A stretch of DNA of 64,000 bases, taken from contig JAURVB010003427.1 in assembly GCA_033002965.1 (NCBI GenBank), positions 83,017 to 147,016 on the forward strand. Direction: 5' to 3'. Of the stretch, positions 38,902 to 52,148 are shown piece after piece. A model generated the notes under the pieces. The model did not search any database, had not been told where the DNA came from, and saw only the letters and a program-made list of their open reading frames with translations. Both the position numbers and the translations under genes were made by a program. The DNA is from Piper betle. Taxonomy: Eukaryota > Streptophyta > Magnoliopsida > Piperales > Piperaceae. Every line of letters begins with the position of its first letter. Position 1 is the first letter of the stretch.

Positions 38902-41149
38902 TTAGCCACCTTGAGAGATCATATTCCATATGTCCACGGCCTGCCATCATCAAAATATGTTTTCCTCTAAGAATCTTTCCTATGGAAGAGAAACTACATT
39001 AAAAAAATTGAATGCCATGAATTCACCTTTTCTGCCATCTTGTGTTGAACATATTCTTTGGTAGGGCCTTCTCGCGAAAAGGCAACAATCAAATCAGAAA
39101 TCACTCCCGCCTCAACAAATTCATTAAGCTCATTTCATAAATGAAATCCTGCATATATAGAACAAGATTTGGAGCATTCTTCCACAACTCATTCAGCAAT
39201 TTGCTAAGTACAAAATGGGCAAGAAATCTCTTTACCATTTTACGGTTTCTGCATCCAAAGAAGAGAACAGCTGGACCAAGGTTAACGCTAGCCTCTTTTA
39301 AAGCTGAACGCTCCTGAAGTTCACAACACAAATAACTTTGTGAGTAACTAACCCTTTTGCAAAACAAAATTTACATAGAAAATTGAAGGAAAAGGAGGAT
39401 AGAGAAGTAAAAGGGAATAAGCCAAAAAATAGAGCTTGCTGACCTGTGCAAACCCCCGGAAAGGAGCCAAACCGGTGCCGGGGCCAATCATGACAACAGG
39501 CAAAGAAGTATCCACAGGCAGCTTGAAATTAGATTGTCGAACAAATATAGGAGCTGAAATGCAGTTGGAGCTTTCTTCTTGAGGCACTGCATTCTGCATC
39601 AGGAATTATATTGGGAAAGAAATGTATCAGTTGTGTCCCATCTGAATCTGCTGACAATTAGTTCAGAAAAAATTGATGTAATGGCTATCTTGGCTTCTAC
39701 AAGATAAAATGCAAAATTACCTTCATCCAAGTAAAGCAAACACCTTTGTGAATTCTTCCGGTTGGTGTGGGTTCATAAACTAATGCACATGTGACATGAA
39801 TCCTAGTTGAAGCAATCCTGTAAAGACCAACTTTTGAAATTCGGAAGAAAAAAGGTTTAATACTAATAAAACAAGTAAAATAAAATTGCAGTAATCATAC
39901 TTCGGAGAAGAAGATATTGAATAATACTTGGTTGCAAACGAGGAGCTATTGCCCCAAAGAAAACACCAAGAGGAGGCTTTGCTGAAGGAAATTCGACCAT
40001 GAATTCAAGTAAGCTTCTCTGGTTGGCAATTATCCATTGAGAATACTCATCCTGCACTCCATGAGAAAGTATTATACACATGTTTTTCGAATTCCAAAAT
40101 CATTTATTGGAAGTATGTTAGTACCTTTCCAGAAGGCGATGCAAGGAACCTCAATCTCTTGGCCTCAGTAGGTTCAGAAGCATAAGATGCTAATGCAACC
40201 AATGCAGCCTTCACAAACAAAAATACAAAAAATAAAATAAAAATAAAAATAAGAAATCAAATGATTTTGTTTTTCCATCAAGGTGATCAAACATTTTGAC
40301 ACAGAGTTCGGCCTGAATCATATTTACCTTCTTTGGGGAGCTTAGAAGATCTGCATATTTGGCAAGGGCAATTCTTAAACTGCAGGGAGAGGGGAAAGGA
40401 GGAGGCAAGGAACTTCCACTAAGAGGTGTACCATCCTCCTGATCCGTGAGGAGGGAGAAGATAGTGTCTGGTGATAAGCCCAATAGGCATTCAGCCTCCT
40501 CCACAGTTTCAATACAACTTTCAGCATAAACACCAACATGATCTCCCGTTTCATAACTGTAGGGGAAAAAAGCAATCACATCATAATGAGAACGAGAATG
40601 AACAATTAATATTTCTGACATTAGCCAATGTGAAATAATCAGGTTACAAACATGGATGATGCACACGATACAATTACTTGAACACATTTAAAACAGAACT
40701 TACTGAAGTCCCGTTCCTGAAATATCAAATTCAAGATGAATGCAAGATCTGTCCGATGCTGGAGTGCGAAGCTCCCTCTGTACAGAAACATTTGCTCTAA
40801 ATGCACAAACATCACCCAATGAATGCACAGATGAGAGGACAGCATGAGGAACTACAAAATCACAGACGCATACAGGCAGGGATGCTTATGTCATATGCAG
40901 CATGACCATTGGCATAGCCATTGGCATTCCTTTTTACTTGAATAAGTGAGTCTTTATGATCATAAAATACAACTCTATATTCTGGAATAGCTGCTGTGTA
41001 CGTAGCAGAAGCACCAGATACATCATCTTCATCGTGTCGCAATTGATTCAACTCTGGCCAAACCAACTCTCGCCTAAGAAAGAAAAAAGCATACAATAAA
41101 AAATATTATTAAAGCATTTATACTCCTTTGCATGTTTAAAAGAGATGGA

Positions 41150-41181
41150 GATTATAGTACCAAGAGATTATAGTACCAAGA
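41150..41181. repeat. 16-bp tandem duplication of a splice donor
   Basis: Copies 41150-41165 and 41166-41181 each contain TTG|GTACTA on the minus strand at the end of reductase exon 6. Only the exon-proximal donor (exon ending at 41177) keeps the frame; use of the second would add 16 bases. Confidence 0.9.
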
Positions 41182-41707
41182 GTTACAGTCATCCTCAATG
41201 CATTGATCATCATCACCAAGACCAAGAGGTACAAGACGTTTTGCACCTGTAGCATAGCCAACCAAAGATAAGAAAATTTGAACAAGGATATGGCACTCCT
41301 ATGAGGAGTACAAAGTTGGAGTGAACAGTACAGTACAAAGTCTCCATGGCCCACAGCAGCAGTACATTTTTCAGCTATTATCCATTCCTTTAGGATTATA
41401 TAGCCCTATATTAATTTTAGAAATTACATATCTCAGAGTAAAGTACAGGCACATAATACAGCAAAACACCCTCTGTCCAAGTTAAAATTTAACTACCCAA
41501 GCTCATCCGTTTAATCAACTAGCTAACAACACACAACATAATTCAGATGAATGCCACACAGCAGAATTCAAGTCTAATAGATTCAGTGTCACATAAAGAA
41601 ATTTTGCAACAAGAAAACATAAGTTTTGATACCAAAACAACTGCACACTCACGGTACGTTGACCTCAAACTAAGGATATTTACCTTCTTCCCTTAATAAA
41701 GAGTGTG

Positions 41708-41746
41708 TGTATGTATATACACACACACACATCACACACACACAAA
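41708..41746. repeat. (AC/GT)n microsatellite in a reductase intron
   Basis: Interrupted run of TG and AC dinucleotides within an intron. Confidence 0.8.
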
Positions 41747-43087
41747 ACAACAACAGAAGAATCACTGCAACATAATATAATACCTTGTGAGATAGTTGCA
41801 TGAGTTGCTAAATATGGTAAAGACAATGTCAAGCAGTCATCCATAGTGTAAAATATATCATGCTCAGCGTTCAATGATCAAAAAATTATGACCGCAGTGA
41901 CTCGACAAACTCCAAGTGACAAATATTTCCATCCAAGATATGGCACTGATAATTTGAGTACCATACTCCAAGTTTTGAACTACTGAATATAGAGCTGTAA
42001 GTGAATCAATCAACACTTTCACAATACGATAAATTAAGTTAAAACAGAGTAGCACACTTCATTAGTCTACACAAGCAATAACTAAAAAAGAGAAAGCACA
42101 CACACAAGAAAAGGAAAGCTGTACAAGCATACCCTGCTCGGCTAAGAGCTCATCCACCATTTTAGCAATCTGTCAGGCAAAGAAGAAAAACCAAAAAGAG
42201 CAGAAGATATCAATGTACAATCTAAAAAAACTAGAAGTATTCAGTGATGAATCTGTAACTTCTTTGGCCGTGGGACCTTGTTGAAATGCTCGTACTGCCT
42301 GTTACCAAGCCCAAATACTCCATGCTGCATGCTTTCAAAAAGTTCCCTCTGTCTTTCCCCTCCGCACACCACTTGTAAAACCTCGCAGCATTATCGGTGG
42401 GTTCACCATCCCCATACCTATTAGATCCACGACCACCCAATAAGACCCAGGCAAAATAGATTGTCCAAAAAAAGGGTGAAAAACGCAGGATCATAAAAAT
42501 TAAAGTAATTTACGTCGCTAGGAAGAAGAAGGCCAGAGTCTCCTTTTTCATCTTCTCTTCGCACTCGTCATCGTCGGCGGCATAATCATCCTAAAAAGCA
42601 CCACAAAAATCCCAAACGATCTCAAAAAAATGGCAAAATTCGCATGGTCGCTAACAGGCCAAGAACAGACACATTACCAGATCAAGGATTCTAAAAGCCA
42701 CTTTCTCGTACCGAGCTTTTGCCTCATCAGCAAACGCCTGCAAACCAAAGAGAAAAAAATCAAACTTAGATTCAACAAAATCACAAACAAAAAGGCAAAG
42801 ACGGCATAAAAAGCCGACATACCTTGGCAAACTCCTCGGCTGTGCCGGTCTGAGTGCCGAAGAAGACGGTGACCTTCCTCTTCCCGTCCTCCACCTCCGG
42901 CTCCGCCTCCTTCTTCGCCAGCAAAGGCTTGGGGGGCTCCGCCGTCGAGGCGGCGACGAGGTCAACGAGGAGTGGCGAAGGAGGACGAGGAGGTCACGGT
43001 TTCAGTGAGAGGAGGGAGAGCGAGGAGGGTGAGGGGTGAGGGAGAGGAGGGAGGGAAGCGTCGGCCTTGCCTTTGGACGACGGCGGC

Positions 43088-44642
43088 TGTCACGGGTACG
43101 AGGCCAGGGCCTAAACTTTTTTCATCTCGATCGGTCTTGTGGCGTATTCAAGAACACTCGGCCTACTATAACAATGGAACTCACCAAATAATTATAACAA
43201 CTAACCCTCCCCGATTGCTAGCAACCCACAATATGTACCTAGATTTCAGTAAACTCTAATGAAAGTCGGGCACTCTTCACCAACACCAGCTATAGCACCT
43301 TCATAAGTTTCCTTCTCTCCCAAATGTCTCTGTACTCAAGACTTCACAATAACTCCTCTCTTTTCTTCTAGCCTTCACATCATGTATTTATACACCACGT
43401 CCTCTTGCTTCAAGATAACTTCGACCTTAGTCAGCATCCTTATCTCCAAAAGATATTGCAAAGATCCACCACATCACCAGCAACCTAGCCCTAATCCACG
43501 TTCGGTTCATCACGCGACCTTCTAGTTTATTTCCAGAATTTAGTTACAACATCCGATCATAATTTTCTCCCAGATATGATCCAATTCTATAACAAAATCC
43601 TAACAGATCATTGGCTGCACCGCTGGACTCAAGTCTAGCCCATGGTTTGACCTTAGCCATTGCCTCACCACTAGTTCAACTTCAATGCCTCGTCCAGCAA
43701 TTACCGGCCACAATATCGGCAATGGTCTGTCGATGCATTCCCCGGCATCCATACCGCTGCAAACATTGGCATTCATCCATTGCTGGACATCACTATCGCT
43801 GAAGCACTTGCACCGCACCACGCACCAGCATGCCTCTGTTTGGATCGACACACCCTCGATCCTACACAGTGCCCATGCCTCAGCAACCTCACATCGTGCT
43901 CACACTAGCCCAAGCACTAGCGCCATGCCGCTACTCGCTCGCCTGTGCCGCCCTAGTGCCGATACTTGGTCCGGTACCGTAATGTCGCTCGGCACCCAAC
44001 TCGGCAAACTGTTCAGCATGACTGTGCTGCCCGGTGCGCTGCTCGACACGCTCATGTACACTCGATACCGCTCATCTGCTTTGTAGCCTGATTGATCATG
44101 CTCGGTACATAGGTTGCACCTCAACCCCGATGTTCCGACCCATATATCAATCACTCGTACACCTAGCCTTGATGCTCGATCAGCACCCGACTAGCGCACC
44201 AAGTCATGAACCAGCATCATCTTGAGCTTTCCTGACTCAAACCTGACCACACGCTCAGTACCACATATACCGACCCATGTGCCGTAATCCACTGCCGTAA
44301 CCCGACGCCATGCTATCCGACAATGCTCAGTCACTCGGCAGCCTCGTGCACCTTAGTTCGTTACCTGTAACTATAACACGGGTTAGCCTCAGTATGTTGT
44401 TTCCACCACTTGGATAGCCACTGCTACCCCCTCATGGACGCAGAAAACCTAGGAACAACACCCAAACCCTAGTTCCCGGTAGGGCTGTAACAACGGCCAT
44501 GATGTTGAGGGGGAAGAGCTTGATGGAGAGGCGAATTCCATGGTGGGCGATCCAGCGAGACAACAAGTTGGTGGTAGTAAGGGGTTGGTTCTACAACTAC
44601 AGTAGCGACAAAAATAAAGATAGTGGGAATGATAGCCACTTA
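43088..44642 (+). mobile_element. LTR-like unit 1, abutting the reductase first exon
   Basis: Starts TGTCACGGGTACGAGG and continues with a GTATTC..GAACACTCGGCCTA line that is matched in unit 2. It also holds a CCCGATTGC...GTACCT line with a counterpart at about 45265. The rest is C-rich with repeated GCTCGGCAC/CTCGGTAC words (43620-44350) and no coding sequence. No primer site was found, so it may be a solo LTR or part of a non-coding (LARD-like) element. The right end is not defined independently of unit 2. Confidence 0.5.
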
Positions 44643-46740
44643 TGTCACGGGTCTGATTCAAGGACCCAAAATTTTTCGATCCTAACTAGTCCTATGCGGT
44701 GTATTCTCACTCGAGAACACTCAGCCTAACACCTAGTACGCAATATAAACAAAATACAGAAGCATCGCCACAAACACCAACCTGTGTTCAACCAACCTCA
44801 ACACCCCGAGGTTGCTACTTTCAACCCTTCGCTCGATCACCCGTGCTCGATCACAACTCCAGCACCGATACAACACTTCTAGCTACCAACACCCCTGCCG
44901 ATATGCTGTTCCAGAAGTCAAACAGCACCACACGTTGCATTGCTCGATCGCCCAACCAGCAATACGTGTCTTGGGTTCATGTCGTCTGCCCTTGCTCGTC
45001 TCAGCACCAATTACTGTAACTGGCTGCCTTGTAAACTTCGACCGTGACCTAGGATATAGAAGTTCCCTATCTAAACGCCAGCCAACAAACAAAACACAGA
45101 TTACGGGAAAACACTTCCCAACCTTATATCATTAAACCGATCATAAGGATTTACAAGTACCTAAACTCCTCTCAAGCACTTGCTCGGCTTGTGGACAGCC
45201 CCCACAGCCTCACCCCAATGTACCCCAAATACAAAGGCTCATATAGAATTACTCCCTGAGTAACCCTACCCGATTGCCAACACAAGCAACCTAACAACGT
45301 GTACCTGGTTTCTAACAAGTGACGATAAAGTTCCAGCGCTCACCATGAACACCGGCTGCAGCAACTCCACGACTTCTTTCTCACCAGTAGCACCACGTTG
45401 TTTTCCCTCACAAGGGAACACGTCTGGAATACCCTTCCAGCGCCAAGAAACTCTCCTCCTCTCTGGACTCGATTCCTTTCTTGATCTGTCATTCTTCCCT
45501 GATCTGTTGACCTTCTGATTCCAGCATTCCACCCCGTGCAGATATGCACCTCACCCCTTCTGTTTCCGGTAACTCCGGATCCAGCATCTCTATCCACAAA
45601 GATATGCAATCTCCACCGTATCTAGCACCCAACACTATTCCATGTCCAGGTTCGCCCACGGCCTTGTGGTTATCTTCAAAAGTTTGTTGCAGCCTTCACC
45701 ATCCCTAGATATGGATCATATCTTCCACCAAGATACACCCCAAGCAACTTCCATGAAGCTTCCTCACAAACCCTTGGCTACACCGCTGGTCATCCCGTCT
45801 CGCTCACCGGCTCGACCCCAGCAACGTCCAGACATGGTTCAACCTCCCCAGCACTTCACCAATCACATGCCAGCAATGGTCCACCACCATCGCACCGCAC
45901 CAGCACTGCCGCTCGTGCATGCCCATGCACGACCGCGCACACCAGTACCCGCTCACTCGCTCGCCTACGCGCGCTCGCTCGAGTGAACGTCAGCGCGCAC
46001 CGTCGAGTGCTAACGCACCAGCGTGCTTGCGCACCCGCTCGCTTGCGCGCCTGTTGCTCCTTGCGTGCACACCTGCGCGCACGACCGCGCGCTCACCCGC
46101 TACTGTGCTCGGTACTATGCCACAACACAGTACCGTTATCTTGCTCGGTATTGGTGGCTGCTCGGCACTCCGTGCTGCACACTCGGCTCGGTAGCCTATT
46201 CGGTCCACGGTTGCACCACAACCTCAATCTGTCGACCCAAACATCGCAACCTTCCCTAGCAATCCAATTGGAAGCCTAAAGTCCATGCCTTGCAGCAACT
46301 ATCCAAGGCGACACCGTCCTGCACCAAGGCGTATGATGTCTGGCTAGCAGCACTGCCGAGACTGCAAGGTGAACTCCGTCCGGCCAACAGCACCACCAGG
46401 AACACTTCCCTTCTCCCTGCATGACAACCCAACATTAAGGCCAAGCGTTGTGAGCATGCACGATGTGAGCCTTGGCCAGCAAACTGGTATGGACATCTGG
46501 AATCCCCCACAGTGTTGTCCATTATCCCCATCCTTGAAATTCTGCCCACAACCAGGTGTAATTCCACCACCACTCGGAAACCAGGGACACGGTGAGCCAT
46601 CCCTTCAACCCAACAACCAGAGAGGTCGTCAGGGTTGTGAGAGAATGCCTTGTAACTTGTTTATAGTCGCCCATCCTTGGCAAAAACTCAGTCACGTCGG
46701 TCATGGCGGGATTTCTAGTTTCTAGTTTTGTTCTTTTCTT
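44643..46740 (+). mobile_element. LTR-like unit 2
   Basis: Starts TGTCACGGGTCTGATTC and then parallels unit 1 (AAAATTTTTCGATC, GAACACTCAGCCTA). C-rich DNA follows, with GCTCG-rich words between about 45930 and 46200. Open frames of around 100 codons occur on both strands because of base composition and have no family resemblance. The right end is uncertain. Confidence 0.45.
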
Positions 46741-46979
46741 TCTTGTTGATTTAAGACTTTAATTTCCATGATTATCAAGCTTATTATCAATTCAAAATAT
46801 GCATGCATGAAGTTAAGAATAGGGAGATAAAAAGAATGCCCAAGCAAATAGGAAACTGGCACCAGCGGAGGAGAAGAAGATGAGAATGAAGGCTAGGGTG
46901 AGGAGGACATCCCTTATAAAAAATAAAATGAAAATGATGGCTAGGGTATGTGAAAACACCCCAGCACTGTATTTCATTT

Positions 46980-49900
46980 AACCGGGTAACTATGTAAATA
47001 ATAAAATATATTAATTAACTGGGTAGAGAATATAACATAATTAATAATATTAATTCTCCAACATTCGATCCTTCCCTGACCGAGTTGAATATTTTTTTCC
47101 AAGTCTTTACAATCTCCACAACTTAAAAATATTTCATCCCCGAAATGTCATAACAGGCAAAAGAACAATCATAATTAATTATTTCTTCGGGATCAGTTCA
47201 TGCTACAATGATAAGAATCTTATGCCACAAATAGACTTGGGTACTTCCTTGCCATTTCTTGTTTAGTTTCCCATGTGGCTTCCTCTGACCCCTGATTTTT
47301 TCACAATACTTTTACCAAAGGAATTTCCTTGTTCCTGAGTGTCTTTATTTCTCTTGCCAGGATGTGAATTGGCTTTTCCTTGTAGGTTAAATTTTATTGT
47401 AGCTCTAAGTCTTCAAAATTTGTGATTATATGATTTTCATCTCATACATATTTCTTTAGCATTGACACATGGAAAACATTGTGTACTCCAACTAGGCTTG
47501 GTGGTAATGTTAGTCTATATGCACAATTTCCAACTCAATCCAGGATTGGGAACGGTCTTATGAATCTTGGCTTCAACTTCCCTGATGTTCTAAATCTGAT
47601 CACCCCCCTCGTAGGAGATGTCTTTAGGTACATAAACTCCCCAACTAGGAACTCTAGGTCCCTCCTTCAGCATAACTCTTCTGTCGATCCTGAGCTACTT
47701 TAAGCCTTTGCTGAATGAGTTTCACATTTTCAGTTGCTTCCCTCACCATCTATGGCCCGACTATAATTACTTCGGTAGACTCCAACCAGCACGATGGAAC
47801 CTGCAGGGCCTACCATATAAGGCTTCAAATGGTGACATCCTTATACTGGTTTGGTAAGAGTTATTATAGGTAAATTCAGCCAAGGCTAAGCGTTTCTCCC
47901 AGTAACCTACCCAGTAAAGAATGCAAGCTCGCAACAAATCTTCCAAAGTTTGAATAGTCCTCTCGCTCTGACCATCAGTTTAGGGATGATATGCTATACT
48001 TAGCTTGATTTGGGTTCCCATGGCTCTTTGGAAAGCTTCCTAGAAATGTGAGGTGAATAGGGGATCTCGATCAGAGGCTGTCTCCTTTGGAATCCCATGC
48101 AGCTTGACAATATTGTTGACATACAATCCTGCCAGGTATACCGCAGTTCTCATTGATTTCATGGGGATGAAGTGAGCTACCTTAGTTAGTCGGTCCACAA
48201 CCACCCATATGGAGTCATACTTCTTTTGAGTCCTTAAGAGCTTTGCAATAAAATCGCACGTGACACATTCTCATCTCCAAGTTGGTATTTCTAAAGGTTG
48301 CAATAGTCCCCCAGGTAGTTGATGTAGGGCTTTGATCCGTTGGCAAGTCTGATACTTGGAGACAAAATCCACAACATCCCTCTTCATCCCAATTCACCAG
48401 TAGGTTCGCTTTAAATCCTGATACATTTTAGTAACTCTAGGGTGTATCGAGAACTTTGAACGATGAGCCTCCTCCAAGATATTTCATCTCAGTGCATCAT
48501 CCTTGGGTATACACAACCTTCCTCTAAATCTGATCACACTATTGGAATCAGTTGCAATGTCAGGACTCTTGTCCAACATTTCATTCAGCTCCTCATCACT
48601 CATTTGTACTAGCTTAATATAATCAACTAAATCATTTGAAATAACCAAATTTGCCAATAATCCTGTAAGTTGATCCATAGGGTTGATAGCCACCACTTCA
48701 GCTGACATGGCCTAAAGTCTAGGTAGTTAATGACCTTTGTCCACCTTGCCCTTCCGACTCAACGGGTCTGCTACCACATTCGCTTTCCCTGGATGGTATA
48801 AGATTTGGAAGTCATAGTCCTTCAAATATTCTATCCACCACCTCTGTCGAAGGTTAAGGTCATTCTGGGTGAAGATATACTTCAAACTCTGGTGGGCAGT
48901 GAAGACTTCGAACTGGGCTCTATATAAGTAGTGTCTCCAAATTTTCAGGGCAAAAACCACTGCTACCAGTTCCTAAGTCATGGGTTGCATAATTTTGCTC
49001 ATGAATCTTCAATTGACGAGAGGCATAAGGCCACTACTTTACCTCCCTGCATAAGGACACATCCTAAACCCAACAGGGGTGCATCACTGAAGACTATGAA
49101 TCCTTCATTACCATTTGGCAGTGTTAAGACTGAAGCAGTTATTAGACTCTTCTTTAGAGACTGGAAACTCTGCTCACACTTACTACTCCATTTGAACTTG
49201 ACTCCCTTCCTTGTGAGCTTAGTCATCGGTGATGCTACTAAAGAGAAGTCATTAATGAATTTCCTTTAGTAACCCGCTAAGCCAAGAAACTTTTGATGTC
49301 AGTGACTGACTTGGGTTGTGGCCAATCAGTGACTGCTTTCACTTTTGATGGATCCACTACAACTCCGGCCTTTGAGATAATATGACTAAGGAAGTTTACC
49401 TCCTTCAACCAAAAGTCACACTATGAGAGTTTGGCAAACAGTTGATTCTCCCTTAGGACTTGAAGAGTAATGGACATGTGCCTCACATGCTCTTCTTCAT
49501 TATTTGAATAGACCAAAATGTCATCCACAAACACAATAATAAACTTGTCCATGTATGCGTGAAATACTATGTTCATGAGTGACATAAAGGCTGCTGGTAC
49601 ATTTGTTAGACCAAAAGGCATGACCATAAATTCATAATGTCCATATCGTATTTAGAAAGCCATTTTCTGTATATCTGACTCCTTTACTCGCAACTGGTGA
49701 TAACTAAACTGCAAGTCTATCTTAGAAAATACTCCGGCTATTTTTAACTGATCAAACAAGTCATCAATCCTCGGTAAGGGGTACGAATTCTTGACCATCA
49801 CTTGATTGGGTTGTCGATAGTCAATACATAACCGAAGTGATCCATCTTTCTTCTTCACAAAGAGAACAGGGGCTCCCCAGGGTGAAGTACTTGGTCAGAT

Positions 49901-51220
49901 GAAACCTACCTGCAACAACTCTTCTAGGTGACTCTTTAACTCTTTGAGTTTTACTGGAGCCATGCGGTATGGTGCTTTAGAAATTTGTATTACTCCAAGT
50001 GCTAGGTCAATGGCAAACTCCACTGCCCGCTTAGGAGGTAACCCTGGAAGTTTGTCTGGGAATAGATCGGGAAACTCTGCTACAACAGGAATCATGGACA
50101 ACTCTATGGGTTTTGACTCAGACTCAATTAAGTTAGCCAAGAAGGTTGCCAACCTCACTTGATGGCAGTGGGGCACAGATAGAGCCCTAAAAACTTTTTC
50201 GGTAATGTCTATCCAACTCTCCGCCTTTATTGGATTGATCCCTCCAATAAATACCTCATCTTCATTCTTCCTGAACTTTTCCATAGTGTAACAGTTAATG
50301 TCATCAACAGCTGGTGGCACCACTTGTCGGACTACCAGTGGCATTGGGTTTGGACGCTCCCCTCGCTCGCCCGAGTTTGATAACCCTGCTCGCCCTTGGG
50401 CACTTCCCTGACCACAGTCTTGGGTGATTCTGAGACCCGCTGCTGAGTTTGAGGCTCATTCCCTGCTACCATTCCTGGTTACCGCTGAACAATATTTTGA
50501 ACCACAGAATTAATATTTTCTAAAGCCTGCGCCAGTCCCTGTATGGCCGTCAAGACCTAAGCTAATACATTCTCTGTGTTCAAAGTAGACTGAGTAGATC
50601 GATTCGACTGTCTACGAGTGCCTGCCATCTAAAACATCATGGTTCATTTATATGTTCTTTTTCAGTTATGACTTAGGTCTATTAGCGAATGAATTTGTTT
50701 ATTAATAGCATAAAACATTGGGAAAAGATAAGTATAGGACTTTTCAACAAGGAATTTGAGTTATAAATTGTGAGCTAGTGGGAAACTGTGCTCTGATACC
50801 ACCTGTAACGACTCGCCCGAACCGGACCAGGTGTTACCTAAAAATATAATTGATGTAACAATAACATTCTAGAACATGATTCATAATACAGAAAATAAGT
50901 TTAGAAAATGTATAAATCATAAAAATATATCATGTTCTAATAGCATGTGACAATACGTAAAAAAACTAACTCAAAATCCCACAATCTCAGACTGTTTCCC
51001 ATAGCCACATTTATAATACAAGAGAATAAAAAAGAAGTCCAATTTATCATCAATTCACCAAACCTTAGGTTGGCAAAAGAACCCCCAATGACACTCTTAA
51101 TCCTTAGTCCAAAGTTGTTCACCTGCGAAGGCAATTTTACGTTAGTGCTAAAACCACTAAGCTGCATAATTAAATGAAACAAGTCAATATAATCCTATTA
51201 TTATTTCACAAGTCTTTTAG
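46980..51220 (-). mobile_element. Decayed Ty3/Gypsy retrotransposon
   Basis: On the minus strand the primer site TGGTATCAGAGC (complement at 50790-50801) follows an LTR that ends at 50804. Internal order is gag stub, reverse transcriptase (about 49880-49300), RNase H (about 49226-48730), integrase (about 48500-47750), then polypurine tract AAGTTGTGGAGAT (complement 47112-47124) and the start of the 3' LTR at 47111. This order is diagnostic of Gypsy. Landmarks: [59 protein letters not shown] and [12 protein letters not shown]. Stops and shifts break the frame repeatedly. The outer LTR ends were not resolved. Confidence 0.85.
49895..50344 (-). pseudogene. Gypsy gag-to-polymerase deletion junction
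   Basis: A 149-codon open frame joins a gag matrix-like segment ([15 protein letters not shown]...ESWI) directly to the pre-polymerase line [16 protein letters not shown]...[12 protein letters not shown]. The rest of gag, including any zinc knuckle, and the protease are missing. The frame stays open across the junction. Confidence 0.8.
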
Positions 51221-51257
51221 TGATTATGAGCCTATGCCGAGCTCTTAATATAATGGG

Positions 51258-51510
51258 AGGGGTGGCCACCTCCTTCACCATGAAGGCGGCATGGGCAGTG
51301 CAGTACCAGACGTTGTAGGAGGCGGTGAGGTTAACAATGTCGGCGCCGTCGATCTTGGCTACGATGGGCTTGTGGCAAGGTTGGAGGGTGGAGAAGGCGG
51401 ACTGGAGTCAAAGTATTTGGTGGCGAAGGAGCTCACAGATGTGATAGAGGTCTAGGTGGGGGTGTGGAGAGGGAGCGGAAGGTGGAGAGGTCGATGCCGG
51501 ACAGATCCCG
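51258..51510 (-). pseudogene. Dienoyl-CoA isomerase (DCI1-like) gene fragment
   Basis: The parent is a peroxisomal crotonase-family isomerase of fatty-acid breakdown. On the minus strand the line LSGIDLSTF appears, then after shifts and stops a block like LQSAFSTLQPCHKPIVAKIDGA and WYCTAHAAFMVKEV. This parallels the family's CSGIDLS, LQDAI..L..C.KPVIAAIHGA and YCSEDAFFS.KEVD lines. The glycine-rich GGG motif of the active site is lost. It is a short isolated piece with no flanking exons. Confidence 0.65.
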
Positions 51511-51865
51511 TGTGGGAACAAATCTGGCCCTAGGCCACAACACCATCCGTTGTGGGCTAGCCGTTGCTAGCTGCCTCTTCCATCCCACCGACCAAATCCA
51601 CCCATGGTGCCGCGCGGTCGTCCTTCCCCGCTCATGGACGCTCCCCCTCCCCTGTAGACAATCCGATTACTGCCGCCGCGCTCCCCCTCCTCTGCCCGTG
51701 GACGCCCACTGTCCCTTGCGGCCGATCCTGGTGCCACCGCCCCACTGCCCAACCCCCAGTGTTCCCCCCCCTTCCCCACCATGGACGACCCCCTCCCCCA
51801 CCCGACCGGCCGAACTGGAACCTGAAGCAAGCGGCAACGGCGACGGTCACCTCTTCCTAGTAGAT

Positions 51866-51976
51866 CTAGGCCGTCCTTGTAATCGGATGGCCAAGATCAA
51901 AGTTTAGTTTATTTTTCTAAAAATAACCAATAGATCTTGGTCGTCATAGTCATCGGATGACCCACATGAAAGTTTG
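51866..51976. repeat. Two copies of a palindromic GGCCGTCC...GGATGGCC motif
   Basis: Motif GGCCGTCCTTGTAATCGGATGGCC at about 51872-51895 (ends self-complementary) and a variant GGTCGTCATAGTCATCGGATGACC at about 51938-51961, each followed by AAAGTTT. An inverted copy lies near 63836-63876. Confidence 0.6.
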
Positions 51977-51998
51977 GGGTAGGACTGGCATATAAAAC

Positions 51999-52001
<3 letters not shown>

Positions 52002-52057
<56 letters not shown>
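52002..52057. repeat. (TA)n microsatellite
   Basis: About 56 bases of alternating AT, just outside a hairpin and a C-rich block. Confidence 0.95.
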
Positions 52058-52061
<4 letters not shown>

Positions 52062-52116
52062 CAGTCAATCTACAATGCGCAGCCAATATTTGGTAGTGCA
52101 TGTAGCGTAAACTAAT

Positions 52117-52148
52117 GTGGGCTGCTGGATTTCGATCCAACAGCCCAC
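52117..52148. repeat. 14-bp-stem inverted repeat
   Basis: GTGGGCTGCTGGAT, loop TTCG, ATCCAACAGCCCAC, with one mismatch. Confidence 0.9.

Noticed and set aside
40639..40845. Alternative minus-strand frame through the reductase region
   Set aside because: The true exon structure needs a 79-bp intron here (exons 40874-41073 and 40704-40794). The phases on both sides fit, so the longer frame is a shadow.
45642..46725. Multiple open frames of 70-118 codons
   Set aside because: C-rich LTR-like unit with GCTCG repeats; frames exist on both strands and none carries a recognisable domain.
47479..47703. 74-codon plus-strand frame
   Set aside because: Antisense to the Gypsy integrase tail and 3' region.
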